Below are positions 53,554 through 62,146 of a stretch of 64,000 nt of DNA, one piece after another. The stretch covers positions 181,551-245,550 of IMG/VR virus record IMGVR_UViG_3300032307_000369. One strand, given 5' to 3'. This stretch comes from a virus. Below the pieces are notes generated by a model, which saw only the letters and a list, made by a program, of their open reading frames with translations, did not search any database and was not told the origin of the DNA. Made by a program: the position numbers and the translations under genes. Positions within the stretch are counted from its first letter, which is position 1; the number at the start of each line of letters is the position of its first letter.

Positions 53554-54327
53554 ATGAGTGAACAAATTGATATTCTAAAAGACGAAAAAGAAAAGGTATT
53601 CAACTACTGCAAGGCTTTCTTAGCGGATGGCATGGTAGATGTTGAATTAGACCCAATTCATTACGAAACTGCATTAGAAAAGTCATTGGCTATATATCGC
53701 CAACGCAGTCCTAACAGTGTAGAAGAAAGCTATGCATTTTTAGACATGGTTAGAGATCAAAACGAGTATATTTTACCTGCAGAAATTATACAAGTGCGTG
53801 AAATATTCCGTAGAAGTATTGGATCTAGAACTGGTGGTGGTGATGGCGGTACTTTATTTGAGCCGTTTAACCTTGCCTATACAAATACATATTTGTTAAG
53901 TTCTAGTAACATGGGCGGCTTGGCCACATATTATATGTTTGGCGGATATCAAAAACTTGTAGGCAAAATGTTTGGTAGTTTTATCAATTTTACATTTAGT
54001 CCTACCACACGAAAATTAGTAGTTCAACAACGCCCACAAAGCAATGAACGTGTGCTCTTGCAAATCTATAACAAACGCCCTGATTTTGCGTTTTTACAAG
54101 ATACCTATGCTAACATTTGGATCAAAGAATACACTCTTGCCAACTGTAAGCTGATGCTAGGTGAAGCACGTGAAAAGTTTGGCACCATTGCTAGTCCACA
54201 AGGCGGCACACAACTTAACGGAACAGCTCTAAAAGCAGAAGCTACTGCTAGAATCAAAGAACTTGAAGACGAACTCAAGAAGGGCGATGCGGCAGCAATG
54301 GGCGGTTATACCTGGATTATTGGTTAA
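53554..54327 (+). CDS. 13: Neck protein (gp13 family)
   Basis: Head-completion/neck protein. The 257-residue protein has the marine T4-like gp13 pattern: ELDPIHYETALEKSLAIYRQ with RSPNSVEESYAFLDM, NEYILPAEIIQVREIFRRSI, GGLATYYMFGGYQKLVGKMF with GSFINFTFSPTTRKLVV, then ANIWIKEYTLANCKLMLGEA and REKFGTIASPQGGTQLNG near the C-terminus, plus a coiled-coil (RIKELEDEL). It starts divergently from gp14 with overlapping promoter elements. gp13, 14 and 15 act together, so opposite-strand placement is unusual compared with T4, where they lie in one operon. Confidence 0.78.
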   Translation: MSEQIDILKDEKEKVFNYCKAFLADGMVDVELDPIHYETALEKSLAIYRQRSPNSVEESYAFLDMVRDQNEYILPAEIIQVREIFRRSIGSRTGGGDGGTLFEPFNLAYTNTYLLSSSNMGGLATYYMFGGYQKLVGKMFGSFINFTFSPTTRKLVVQQRPQSNERVLLQIYNKRPDFAFLQDTYANIWIKEYTLANCKLMLGEAREKFGTIASPQGGTQLNGTALKAEATARIKELEDELKKGDAAAMGGYTWIIG

Positions 54328-54336
54328 CCATTTCAC

Positions 54337-54365
54337 TTGACATCCCAGTAGAAACAATATAAAAT
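54337..54365 (+). promoter_or_regulatory. Sigma-70-type promoter for the dNMP kinase gene
   Basis: A perfect TTGACA at 54337-54342, 17-nt spacer, then TAAAAT at 54360-54365 (5 of 6). Expected start near 54372; ATG at 54389 with a GGGGG ribosome site. This is an early-type promoter inside the late cluster. Confidence 0.68.
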
Positions 54366-54388
54366 ATGTAGTATCACTTGGGGGTACT

Positions 54389-55051
54389 ATGATTATAGGC
54401 GTTTGCGGATTCATTGGTAGCGGCAAAGATACCATTGCTGATTACCTAGTAAATTTTCACGGTTTTAGAAGAGAAAGTTTTGCCAACAGTTTAAAAGATG
54501 CTGTGGCACAAGTATTTGGTTGGGACAGAACCATGCTTGAAGGGCGCACAAAGCAAGCCCGTGAATGGCGGGAGCAAGTAGATCCTTGGTGGGCAGAACG
54601 CTTGAACATGCCCAATCTTACACCACGCTTAATGTTACAGCTATGGGGCACTGAAGTGTGTCGCCGAGGATTTCATGACGATATTTGGATCGCCAGCTTA
54701 GAAAACAAACTACGCAACTCAAAAGACGACATTGTGATTAGTGATTGTCGGTTCCCTAACGAAATCAAATCAATCCGCAACGCTGGTGGCCAAATTGTGT
54801 GGGTCAAACGTGGTGAACTTCCTGAATGGTATGATTGGGCACTGAATGCCAACAAGGGCGAGGTTCAAAATTTTAATTGGTCTACCAGTAAGTCTAAACT
54901 AGAACAAGCAGGTATTCACGCTAGCGAAACTGCTTGGGTTGGTACAAAGTTTGATGCAGAATTTGACAATAACGGATCCATAGACGACTTATTCTTACAG
55001 ATTAAAGATCTGGTGTCAAATCGCCTTGCTTCCAGCCCAGCCCTTGTTTGA
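54389..55051 (+). CDS. 1: Deoxynucleoside monophosphate kinase (T4 gp1 family)
   Basis: A 220-residue P-loop kinase that phosphorylates dNMPs for phage DNA synthesis. The Walker A motif is GFIGSGKDT (residues 7-15, K13); the lid region and substrate loop include GRTKQAREWREQVDPWWAER, LMLQLWGTEVCRRGFHDDIW and DDIVISDCRFPNE, the last two typical of the T4 gp1-like dNMP kinases. Its sigma-70-like promoter and strong ribosome site fit early expression between neck and sheath genes. The C-terminal 16 codons overlap, on the opposite strand, the end of the HNH gene. Confidence 0.88.
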   Translation: MIIGVCGFIGSGKDTIADYLVNFHGFRRESFANSLKDAVAQVFGWDRTMLEGRTKQAREWREQVDPWWAERLNMPNLTPRLMLQLWGTEVCRRGFHDDIWIASLENKLRNSKDDIVISDCRFPNEIKSIRNAGGQIVWVKRGELPEWYDWALNANKGEVQNFNWSTSKSKLEQAGIHASETAWVGTKFDAEFDNNGSIDDLFLQIKDLVSNRLASSPALV

Positions 55052-55340
55052 TCAGCATTCTTTGGCAGTTTGCGCACACCGTTTTAAGATTACTGTGTGC
55101 GCAATTGTTTAAATTTCCGTCCACGTGATAAACATCAAAGACCATTGGTTGCCCGCTAGTAAATCCGCATTTATCACACTTATTTTTCTTTTTGTAACCA
55201 CTGCGTGACCATCTAGGTTCTAAAACCGTAGTTCCTCTAGCACAGCTATCACATACACTTCGATAGTATACCCTGTTGTCTTTGTGGTAGTTAATCGCAG
55301 ACAAGTTCTTTTTACAATTCTTACACAAAGGTCGTTTCAT
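55002..55340 (-). CDS. HNH-type homing endonuclease-like protein
   Basis: A 112-residue protein with four CxxC pairs (CKNC, CDSC, CDKC, CANC) and a HNH core FDVYHVDGNLNN with NLKTVCANC following. HNH nucleases of this size in T4-like phages are usually free-standing homing endonucleases. It lies opposite to its neighbours, overlaps the dNMP kinase 3' end by 50 nt, and sits before the sheath gene. The ATG at 55340 is chosen; an upstream in-frame TTG (55391) would add 17 basic residues but has no ribosome site. Activity is not shown by the sequence; the fold call is from Cys/His spacing. Confidence 0.7.
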   Translation of the reverse strand: MKRPLCKNCKKNLSAINYHKDNRVYYRSVCDSCARGTTVLEPRWSRSGYKKKNKCDKCGFTSGQPMVFDVYHVDGNLNNCAHSNLKTVCANCQRMLIKQGLGWKQGDLTPDL

Positions 55341-55405
55341 ATAATTAATTAGCCCTTTTCGTGCCCTTTTCTGCCTTGTATAACCAGCCAAATATTAAAA
55401 ATATC

Positions 55406-55413
55406 ACTAAATA
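55406..55413 (+). promoter_or_regulatory. Late promoter-like box (ACTAAATA) for the sheath gene
   Basis: ACTAAATA lies 35 nt before the ATG at 55449; a TAAGGAG ribosome site lies between. Confidence 0.45.
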
Positions 55414-55448
55414 TTATGGAACAAGGATCCCACTAAGGAGATTAGGAC

Positions 55449-58400
55449 ATGGCACAATTAGGATCACCTGGCGTACAAGTTAACGTCATTGATGAAAGTT
55501 TTTACAATCCTGCGCAACCAGGAACAATCCCATTGATTGTTTTAGCAACTGCGCAAGATAAATCAAATGCATCTGGTACAGGCATTGCTCCTGGAACACA
55601 AGCCGCAAACGCTAACAGTTTATATTTGGCAACTAGCCAAAAAGATCTAACTGATAGATTTGGCGTGCCAGTATTCCAGAAGGATAACAGCGGAAACGCT
55701 ATTCAAGGAAGCGAACTAAACGAATACGGTTTATTTGCAACCTACAGTTATTTGGGTGCAAGCAACAGCGCATATATTTTAAGAGCACCTGTTGATTTAG
55801 GAGCACTAACTAGCAGATCATCTGCTCCAGTTGGTAACCCAGCGGCAGATAGTTATTGGTTTGATACAGCATCATCACGCTTTGGTATTTTTGAATGGAA
55901 CAAAGACTCACAGTCATTTGTTAACAAAAATACATTAGTTTTGAATTCAGCAAATGATGTAGTTGGTACAAGCGGTGGAACAGCTTATCAGCCAAAAGCA
56001 AGCATTGGAGTTGCAGGCGACTACGCTATTGTAACTTACAGCGTTGAAGGAAACCCAAATGACAAAAACGTGTTATGGTTTAAAAATAACGATAGCGCAT
56101 GGGTCAAAGTAGGTAGCAAAAATGGCACAACATTTAGTGGCACAAGTTTTACTGCTGGTGACTGGACTGCTAGTTGGCCAACAGTTTCTTCTAAGGCATT
56201 CACTAATGTTGATGTAAGCGCAATTACATATACCAGCGTTAGCGCCACAGGCGGTGACGGTACTGGTGCAACATTTAACGTTACACGTAATGGCACACAA
56301 TATACTAGCGTAACAGTAGTTCCAGCAAGCGGCGGAGCTGGATCAGGAAGTTCAGGAACTGGTACTGGTTATGCAACGGGCAACGTGTTGACAATTCCAG
56401 GTACAAGTTTAGGCGGAACAAGCCCAACAAACGATTTAACAATTAGTTTAGCCAGCATGAGTGGTGGCGGAACTATTTTTAACGGTAACATTACACCAAA
56501 CCCATCAGCTATTGCAGTTTCTACTAGCAACTTGGGTATGAAAGTTACTGTTGGTAACTATGATAGATCTGGAAGCCCAAGTGTAATTAACTTTTCAGTT
56601 GATGGCGGTGGCAGTGGAAGTAGTCAGGGAGTTGAAGCAAGTCCAGCAGAGATTGCTACTCAACTAAATGCTCTATTACCAGCAAGCGTTTCCGTAAGAG
56701 TGAAAAATGGTAAATTAGAATTTATTGCTCAAAGCGATGTGTATATCAAGTTAGAAGATCCAGTATCTGGAACAACATTGCTTGCTCCAGCAGGATCTTC
56801 TGATGCCGCAATAGCTTCAAGTCCATTAGGAATTGAAGTTGGTACATACAATGCGCCATCAGTACAATTCAGTGATCACACTAAAGTTCCATTCTGGAAC
56901 GAAGATGACGTATTGTTAACATATCCAAGTGGCAGACCAAGTGGAAGTTTGTGGGTTAAGACTACAGAATTTAACCTAGGCGCTAAATGGGTTGTTAAGC
57001 GTTTCAATGGCGATACAAGAATTTATGAAACTAAGTCAGCACCTGTTTATGTTGGCACAGCTGAAGCACTAGCAAAGTTAGATCCACTAGGTGGCGGCGC
57101 AAATATTCCTGTAAATTCATTGTTTGTTAACGCAAACTTTGAACAAGATACTGATGCTAATTTTAGAATCATGTACAGAGCAGGTACAGGAGCAACTAGT
57201 GTTACTACAACATTAGATGCCAACTTTGTGACAACTAATGAAACAGTGATCATAGCAGAAACAACAACAGGTAGTGCAACAGTTAATGCTGTATCAATTC
57301 CTACAGGCGGCACAATTAGTGCGGCTGATTTTGTGGCGTTGATCCAAGCATCTGCACTAACCAAAGTTACTGCCACATATAATACTACTACAAGAAGTTT
57401 CACACTAACTCACGCAAGTGGTGGTGAAATTATGCTAAGTGGTACTACTTGGGCAGACGTGTTTACTGGCGACGAAAGCGATTTATATACAGGTCCAAGT
57501 GGCACAACATATGAGTTTAGAGTTAGCAACTGGAAGCCATTATCAACTGATGGTTACACAGTGTCTGGCACACAACCAACAGATGTTCCAGCAGACAGCA
57601 CATTATGGTATGCAGGTTATCAAAATCAAGTGGACATTATGGTTCATAATGGTACTACTTGGGTTGGTTACTTACAAGCATATCCAGCAACTAACGCAAC
57701 TGGCCCATTTGTACAGGCAACTAAGCCAACAAGACAAACTGATGGTACAGCACTAGTTGAAAATGATCTATGGATTGATACAAGTGATCAAGACATGTAT
57801 GGTCAAAACATCAAACGCTGGAATGATCGTAGCAAGACATGGGACGCAGTTACAACAACTGATCACACAAGTCAATTTGGTATTATCTACTCAGATGCAC
57901 GTTGGGGTGCAAGCGGCGACAGTACTACAGCAGGCTCAATTGTTGAATTGCTATCAAGTAGCTATGTTGACTTTGATGCTCCAGATCCAACAGCATATCC
58001 ACGCGGCATGCTATTGTGGAATACACGTAGAAGTGGTTTCAACATCAAGCAATACAGAGTTGGTTATGTAGATACAAGCGCAACTAACCCACGTCAAAGT
58101 GATGAGCCAATGACTGGTTACTTTGCTGATCGTTGGGTGAGCGTAAGTGGTCAAGATTTGAACCAAGTTTCATATTTTGGTCGTAAAGCACAAAGAGCAT
58201 ACGTTGTTGGTCAACTAAAAGTTGCTATCAATACAAATCAACGTATTTTAGATGAAGACAATATTTTCTTCAACCTAATTGCTTGCCCAGGATATCCAGA
58301 ACTAATTAGCGACATGGTGAACTTAAACAATTCACGCAATGGTACAGCACTTGTAGTTGGTGATACACCAATTCGTTTAGCAAGTGATGCTAACAGCATT

Positions 58401-59120
58401 GTTAACTATGGAACTGATTATTTTAACAGTGGTATTGATGGTGAACAAGGATTACATACAAACAGTGACCATTTAGCAGTGTACTATCCAAGCGGATTAA
58501 CTACTGACCTAAGTGGAAGCAACGTTGTTGTTCCAGCAAGTCACATGATGTTACGTACAATTGCAATTAGCGATCAACGTAGCTTCCAATGGTTTGCTCC
58601 AGCTGGTACACGTCGTGGTGGTGTTACTAACGCAACAAGCGTTGGTTACCTAAAAGACGGTAGTTTTGTGCCAGTTAGTTTAAATCAAGGAACCCGTGAC
58701 CAAATGGCACAGGTTAAGATCAATCCAATTACAAATATTCCTGGCGCAGGATTAGTTGCATTTGGACAGTATACAAAGACTGGAGTTAATAGTAGTTTAG
58801 ACAGAATTAACGTGGCACGTTTAGTCAGCTACCTACGTAGACAATTGGGTATTATCACTAAGCCATTCTTGTTTGAACCAAATGACAAACAGACACGTAG
58901 TGAGATTAAGAATGTTTGCGAAAGCCTAATGTTAGACTTAGTCAGCTTACGTGGTGTTTATGACTTTATTGTTGTTTGTGATGAAACTAATAACACACCA
59001 AACGTTATTAGCAACAACCAACTTTACGTAGACATTGCTGTTGAGCCAGTTAAGGCAGTTGAATTCATTTACATTCCTTTGAGATTGAAGAATGTGGGTG
59101 ATATTAAGTCACGTCAATAA
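55449..59120 (+). CDS. 18: Tail sheath protein (gp18), enlarged (1223 aa)
   Basis: Contractile sheath subunit. The N-terminus (LGSPGVQVNVIDESFYNPAQ, PGTIPLIVLATAQDKSNASG) and C-terminal third (LIACPGYPELISDMVNLNNS, YPSGLTTDLSGSNVVVPASH, RSFQWFAPAGTRRGGV, INVARLVSYLRRQLGIITKP, FEPNDKQTRSEIKNVCESLM) are standard T4-like sheath. T4 gp18 has 659 residues; this one has about 560 more, mostly between residues 130 and 860. The insert contains beta-rich, Gly/Ser/Thr-rich segments with fibre-like W(V/I)..G..W motifs and looks like surface decoration domains. It is followed by the tube gene 13 nt later with an AAGGAG site. Confidence 0.93.
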   Translation: MAQLGSPGVQVNVIDESFYNPAQPGTIPLIVLATAQDKSNASGTGIAPGTQAANANSLYLATSQKDLTDRFGVPVFQKDNSGNAIQGSELNEYGLFATYSYLGASNSAYILRAPVDLGALTSRSSAPVGNPAADSYWFDTASSRFGIFEWNKDSQSFVNKNTLVLNSANDVVGTSGGTAYQPKASIGVAGDYAIVTYSVEGNPNDKNVLWFKNNDSAWVKVGSKNGTTFSGTSFTAGDWTASWPTVSSKAFTNVDVSAITYTSVSATGGDGTGATFNVTRNGTQYTSVTVVPASGGAGSGSSGTGTGYATGNVLTIPGTSLGGTSPTNDLTISLASMSGGGTIFNGNITPNPSAIAVSTSNLGMKVTVGNYDRSGSPSVINFSVDGGGSGSSQGVEASPAEIATQLNALLPASVSVRVKNGKLEFIAQSDVYIKLEDPVSGTTLLAPAGSSDAAIASSPLGIEVGTYNAPSVQFSDHTKVPFWNEDDVLLTYPSGRPSGSLWVKTTEFNLGAKWVVKRFNGDTRIYETKSAPVYVGTAEALAKLDPLGGGANIPVNSLFVNANFEQDTDANFRIMYRAGTGATSVTTTLDANFVTTNETVIIAETTTGSATVNAVSIPTGGTISAADFVALIQASALTKVTATYNTTTRSFTLTHASGGEIMLSGTTWADVFTGDESDLYTGPSGTTYEFRVSNWKPLSTDGYTVSGTQPTDVPADSTLWYAGYQNQVDIMVHNGTTWVGYLQAYPATNATGPFVQATKPTRQTDGTALVENDLWIDTSDQDMYGQNIKRWNDRSKTWDAVTTTDHTSQFGIIYSDARWGASGDSTTAGSIVELLSSSYVDFDAPDPTAYPRGMLLWNTRRSGFNIKQYRVGYVDTSATNPRQSDEPMTGYFADRWVSVSGQDLNQVSYFGRKAQRAYVVGQLKVAINTNQRILDEDNIFFNLIACPGYPELISDMVNLNNSRNGTALVVGDTPIRLASDANSIVNYGTDYFNSGIDGEQGLHTNSDHLAVYYPSGLTTDLSGSNVVVPASHMMLRTIAISDQRSFQWFAPAGTRRGGVTNATSVGYLKDGSFVPVSLNQGTRDQMAQVKINPITNIPGAGLVAFGQYTKTGVNSSLDRINVARLVSYLRRQLGIITKPFLFEPNDKQTRSEIKNVCESLMLDLVSLRGVYDFIVVCDETNNTPNVISNNQLYVDIAVEPVKAVEFIYIPLRLKNVGDIKSRQ

Positions 59121-59133
59121 TAAGGAGCTATAA

Positions 59134-59760
59134 ATGGCAATTTCAAGTTTAAGTAGATTTTCAGTACCCGTTCCAGGGGGCCAAAGCGCAACTAGCCAAG
59201 GCTTACTAATGCCTAAGCTCAAGTACCGATTCCGTGTACTTTTAGATAACTTTGGCGTTACAAAACCAGCAACTGAACTGACCAAACAGGTTATGACAGT
59301 TGCACGTCCAAACGTACAGTTTGATAGTCAAACCATTGATGTTTACAACAGCAAGATTTTCTATGCTGGTAAGCACACATGGCAACCTATCCAAATGACT
59401 GTGCGTGATGATGTAAACGGTCAAGTTTCAAGACTAGTGGGCGAGCAAGTGCAAAAGCAATTTGACATGTTAGAACAAGTAAGTGCGGCTTCAGGCAGCG
59501 ATTACAAATTCACAATGCGTGTTGAATTGTTAGATGGCGGTAATGGAGCACAAGATCCAAACGTGTTAGAAACATTTGAACTTTATGGATGTTTCCTAAC
59601 AGATATCAACTACAACGAACTAACCTATGCGGAAAGTGGTCCAGTTGATATTACAATGTCAATCCAGTATGATAATGCGCTACAGTTAAACGGCGCAGGT
59701 AATCCTAATGGTATTGGTACGTTTGTTGGCAGAGCTTTACGTCAGACTTTGACAGGCTAA
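59134..59760 (+). CDS. 19: Tail tube protein (gp19)
   Basis: A 208-residue subunit of the inner tail tube through which DNA passes. The pattern PKLKYRFRVLLDNFG, KQVMTVARPNVQFDSQTIDV, YNSKIFYAGKHTWQPIQMTV, RDDVNGQVSRLVGEQV, FELYGCFLTDINYNELTYAE and SIQYDNALQ is standard for T4-like tube proteins (T4 gp19, 163 aa). It lies directly after the sheath gene, as in T4, and a strong terminator follows. Confidence 0.93.
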   Translation: MAISSLSRFSVPVPGGQSATSQGLLMPKLKYRFRVLLDNFGVTKPATELTKQVMTVARPNVQFDSQTIDVYNSKIFYAGKHTWQPIQMTVRDDVNGQVSRLVGEQVQKQFDMLEQVSAASGSDYKFTMRVELLDGGNGAQDPNVLETFELYGCFLTDINYNELTYAESGPVDITMSIQYDNALQLNGAGNPNGIGTFVGRALRQTLTG

Positions 59761-59781
59761 TACAAATTAGGGAGTGAATCG

Positions 59782-59809
59782 AAAAGCCTGGATTTTTCCA
59801 GGCTTTTTT
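59782..59809 (+). terminator. Rho-independent terminator after the tube gene
   Basis: AAAAGCCTGG, loop ATTTTT, CCAGGCTTTTTT: a strong hairpin with a T run 21 nt after the gp19 stop. Confidence 0.92.
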
Positions 59810-59814
59810 ATTAT

Positions 59815-59822
59815 ACTAAATA
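59815..59822 (+). promoter_or_regulatory. Late promoter-like box (ACTAAATA) touching the next start
   Basis: ACTAAATA lies just after the terminator and ends 5 nt before the ATG at 59828. No ribosome site lies between, and the terminator directly upstream argues for a fresh start here. Confidence 0.5.
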
Positions 59823-59827
59823 TTGTT

Positions 59828-61333
59828 ATGGCTAATATATTCACAAATTTCTTAAACAATGCCTCTGGTGACTTGGCGAATACCAATTTAAAAGATGCTA
59901 GACATGCCACTAGGCTGTTTGTGCAAAACTTTTATAGATTGGCTCCCAAACACGGATTTTTGTATTTTGTTCGATTTAGACTTAACCCAGAAGTGGCTAA
60001 TGCTGAAGCTTGGAGAACTAGCCGTCAAGATTTAGAACTAGGTATGTTGGTTAAAAAATGTGACTTGCCCAAAGTTACTTTTGAAGGTGGCACAGTTAAT
60101 GCCTATAACAAAAAACAACCAGTATATACCAAACTCACATATCAACCAATTAACATGGTCTTGCATGATGACAATGCAGGACTAGTAAGAAGTTTTTGGC
60201 AGTTGTATTATCAATATTATTCTGCAGACAGTTATTCAGGTGGGGCCAATCCTGCACCAGGTGCAGGAACTGTAAACTATATTAATAGATACATACGTCC
60301 AACACTACGTCCAAATGAACAACAAATAGCTCGTTCAAATCCAAGCGCAGGCAATTATTCAGATACAACAGATCCTGCACGTTATGGCTTGGACAGTGAT
60401 CCTGTAACACCACTAATACGTTCCATTGAAATATATCAGTTGAGTCGTAAGAACTTTTTCATGCACACGCTGATCAATCCAAAAATTAGAGCTTGGAACA
60501 TGGACACTGTGGCTAGTGATAAAAAAGATTTAATGGAACACAATGTTACTCTTGAATATGAGGGTATATATTTTGGTAAAGGCAGAGTCACACGTTTTAA
60601 TCCAGATGGTTGGACTGACTTACACTATGATTTAGATCCAAGTCCAATTGGTGGATTGTTTGGAAGAACTGACGGAACATTGTTTGGTCCATTTGGTTTA
60701 ATTGCAGACGGAACAACATTGTTCCAAGACTTACAAGGTATTGACAACGGTCAGCCAGTAGATCAAAGAACTGCACTTGCCATCCTACTTAAGTCTGCAA
60801 GATTAATAGGCAATGCAAGTAATTTAAATACGTCATTAGCAGAACAAGAAGTATTAAATGCCACACTAAATTCTGCAGGGTTTGGCATAACTGACACTGC
60901 AACTGGATCAGTAGTTGGTCTAGTAATCCCAAGTAACAATGTGACTAGCACTACCACAGTGGCACAACCAAGAAATGTAACACAGTCAACTGCTACACCA
61001 ACTACTACAACTACGACTACTACAACTTATAGTGATCCTTATTCAACACCTGATGGTAAACCAGTAAAAGTAAATAATGCAGATGTTGACACTGCCCTTA
61101 ATCAATTTTTAGCATCAAGTCCTTTTAATAGACAAGCATATAATAATCTTTCTGAAAATGACCAAATTGCGTTATACAATAAAGCAAATACAGCAATAAG
61201 TAATCCTGTTGTGCCTTATAGTGTTTATACCAGTGCAGATCAAGTTGCAGCCGCCAAAACGGGATATGCAAACAAAGTATTTTTAGAAAAATTACAAGCG
61301 GCAGCTATAAATTTAGCCGCTTACGGAACTTAA
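59828..61333 (+). CDS. Tail-tube paralogue (possible tube initiator/cap, gp48/gp54-like)
   Basis: A 501-residue protein. Residues about 30-250 parallel the tube protein just upstream: FLYFVRFRLNPE, KKCDLPKVTFEGGTVNAYNK with PVYTKLTYQPINMVLHDDN align in pattern with the tube strands. It is a tube-fold paralogue, like the T4 baseplate proteins gp48 and gp54 that start tube growth. From about residue 375 it becomes Thr/Ser/Pro-rich (a run of Thr), then a helical C-terminus (ALNQFLASSPFNRQAYNNL). The ATG at 59828 is chosen: a reading from 59774 would start inside or before the terminator. Which of gp48, gp54 or another tube-related protein it is cannot be told. Confidence 0.6.
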   Translation: MANIFTNFLNNASGDLANTNLKDARHATRLFVQNFYRLAPKHGFLYFVRFRLNPEVANAEAWRTSRQDLELGMLVKKCDLPKVTFEGGTVNAYNKKQPVYTKLTYQPINMVLHDDNAGLVRSFWQLYYQYYSADSYSGGANPAPGAGTVNYINRYIRPTLRPNEQQIARSNPSAGNYSDTTDPARYGLDSDPVTPLIRSIEIYQLSRKNFFMHTLINPKIRAWNMDTVASDKKDLMEHNVTLEYEGIYFGKGRVTRFNPDGWTDLHYDLDPSPIGGLFGRTDGTLFGPFGLIADGTTLFQDLQGIDNGQPVDQRTALAILLKSARLIGNASNLNTSLAEQEVLNATLNSAGFGITDTATGSVVGLVIPSNNVTSTTTVAQPRNVTQSTATPTTTTTTTTTYSDPYSTPDGKPVKVNNADVDTALNQFLASSPFNRQAYNNLSENDQIALYNKANTAISNPVVPYSVYTSADQVAAAKTGYANKVFLEKLQAAAINLAAYGT

Positions 61334-61334
61334 T

Positions 61335-61709
61335 ATGGCAAACGTATATTCAAATTTACCTAGTAAAGAACTAAACAGTTTACAAAAAGTTGTTCAATAT
61401 TTTGACGGTTACTATACAGCACCAATTGATTTAGATGTTGAAAGCATTGACATGCTCACTGGCTTTTTTGAAAGCAAAGGGTTTGATCAATCTAGTGCTC
61501 AAAATATTACCTATGTAATTTTAAAAACAGCCAAACAAAGTAACTACAAAGCTCAAGAAATTATTGACGCCCTAAACAGTTACAACTCATTACAGCTAAA
61601 TGAATTCCTATTAAGTATACTAAATTACAATAGAATAAAAACTAGTAGTCTTGGTTTGATCAAGAAAGTTAATTCATTAGAGGCTATTGAACGCAATATA
61701 AGAGCATGA
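61335..61709 (+). CDS. Small structural protein of unknown function
   Basis: A 124-residue helical protein (LDVESIDMLTGFFESKGFDQ, SSAQNITYVILKTAKQSNYK with AQEIIDALNSYNSLQLNEFL). It sits between the tube paralogue and the gp4-like gene, with a 1-nt gap and 4-nt overlap. The pattern is that of a small T4-like structural/assembly protein that I cannot assign to a T4 gene. A baseplate or head-completion role is only suggested by its neighbours. Confidence 0.55.
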   Translation: MANVYSNLPSKELNSLQKVVQYFDGYYTAPIDLDVESIDMLTGFFESKGFDQSSAQNITYVILKTAKQSNYKAQEIIDALNSYNSLQLNEFLLSILNYNRIKTSSLGLIKKVNSLEAIERNIRA

Positions 61710-62146
61710 GTTTAAAGTTTGCCAAAGGAAAATTTACTTTAAAAAATCCTGACAAGTATGTGGGATTAAAAGAACCAACCTATAGAAGCAGTTGGGAATG
61801 GCATTTTATGCACATGTGTGACAACCATCCTAACATTACCAACTGGGCCAGTGAAGGTGTTAAGATTCCCTACAGATGCCCGTTGACACAAAAACAAACA
61901 GTATATGTTCCAGACTTCTTAATACAGTATGATGACAAGCGTGGTAAGAGAAGAACTGAACTAGTTGAAATAAAACCTGCCAACCAAATGATTGCAGAAA
62001 AGGTGGGCAAAAATGCATATAACCAAGCACAGTTTATAAAGAATCAAGCAAAGTGGGCGGCAGCTGGGGCCTGGTGTAAGCAGAATGGTATTGTCTTCAG
62101 GATAATTAATGAGGAAGACATTTTTCACAACGGAAAGAAAAAATGA
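61706..62146 (+). CDS. 4: Head completion protein (gp4)
   Basis: A 146-residue protein, close to T4 gp4 (150 aa), needed for head completion before tail joining. The restriction-nuclease-like fold is visible: YRSSWEWHFMHMCDNHPNIT, then WASEGVKIPYRCPL and VYVPDFLIQY (D70), then ELVEIKPA (E88, K90), a PD..ExK nuclease core. TnsA N-terminal domains share this core. It overlaps its neighbours by 4 nt each, showing tight coupling with the gp16-like gene. Confidence 0.85.
   Translation: MSLKFAKGKFTLKNPDKYVGLKEPTYRSSWEWHFMHMCDNHPNITNWASEGVKIPYRCPLTQKQTVYVPDFLIQYDDKRGKRRTELVEIKPANQMIAEKVGKNAYNQAQFIKNQAKWAAAGAWCKQNGIVFRIINEEDIFHNGKKK

Noticed and set aside
53514-53603. 30-residue N-terminal extension of the gp14-like protein
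   Set aside because: It would overlap the divergent gp13 gene and contains the promoter region; conserved sequence begins at MPRLSLYRPEK.
59774-59827. Extended start for the tube paralogue
   Set aside because: The stretch is a rho-independent terminator and promoter; the tube-like sequence begins at the ATG at 59828.
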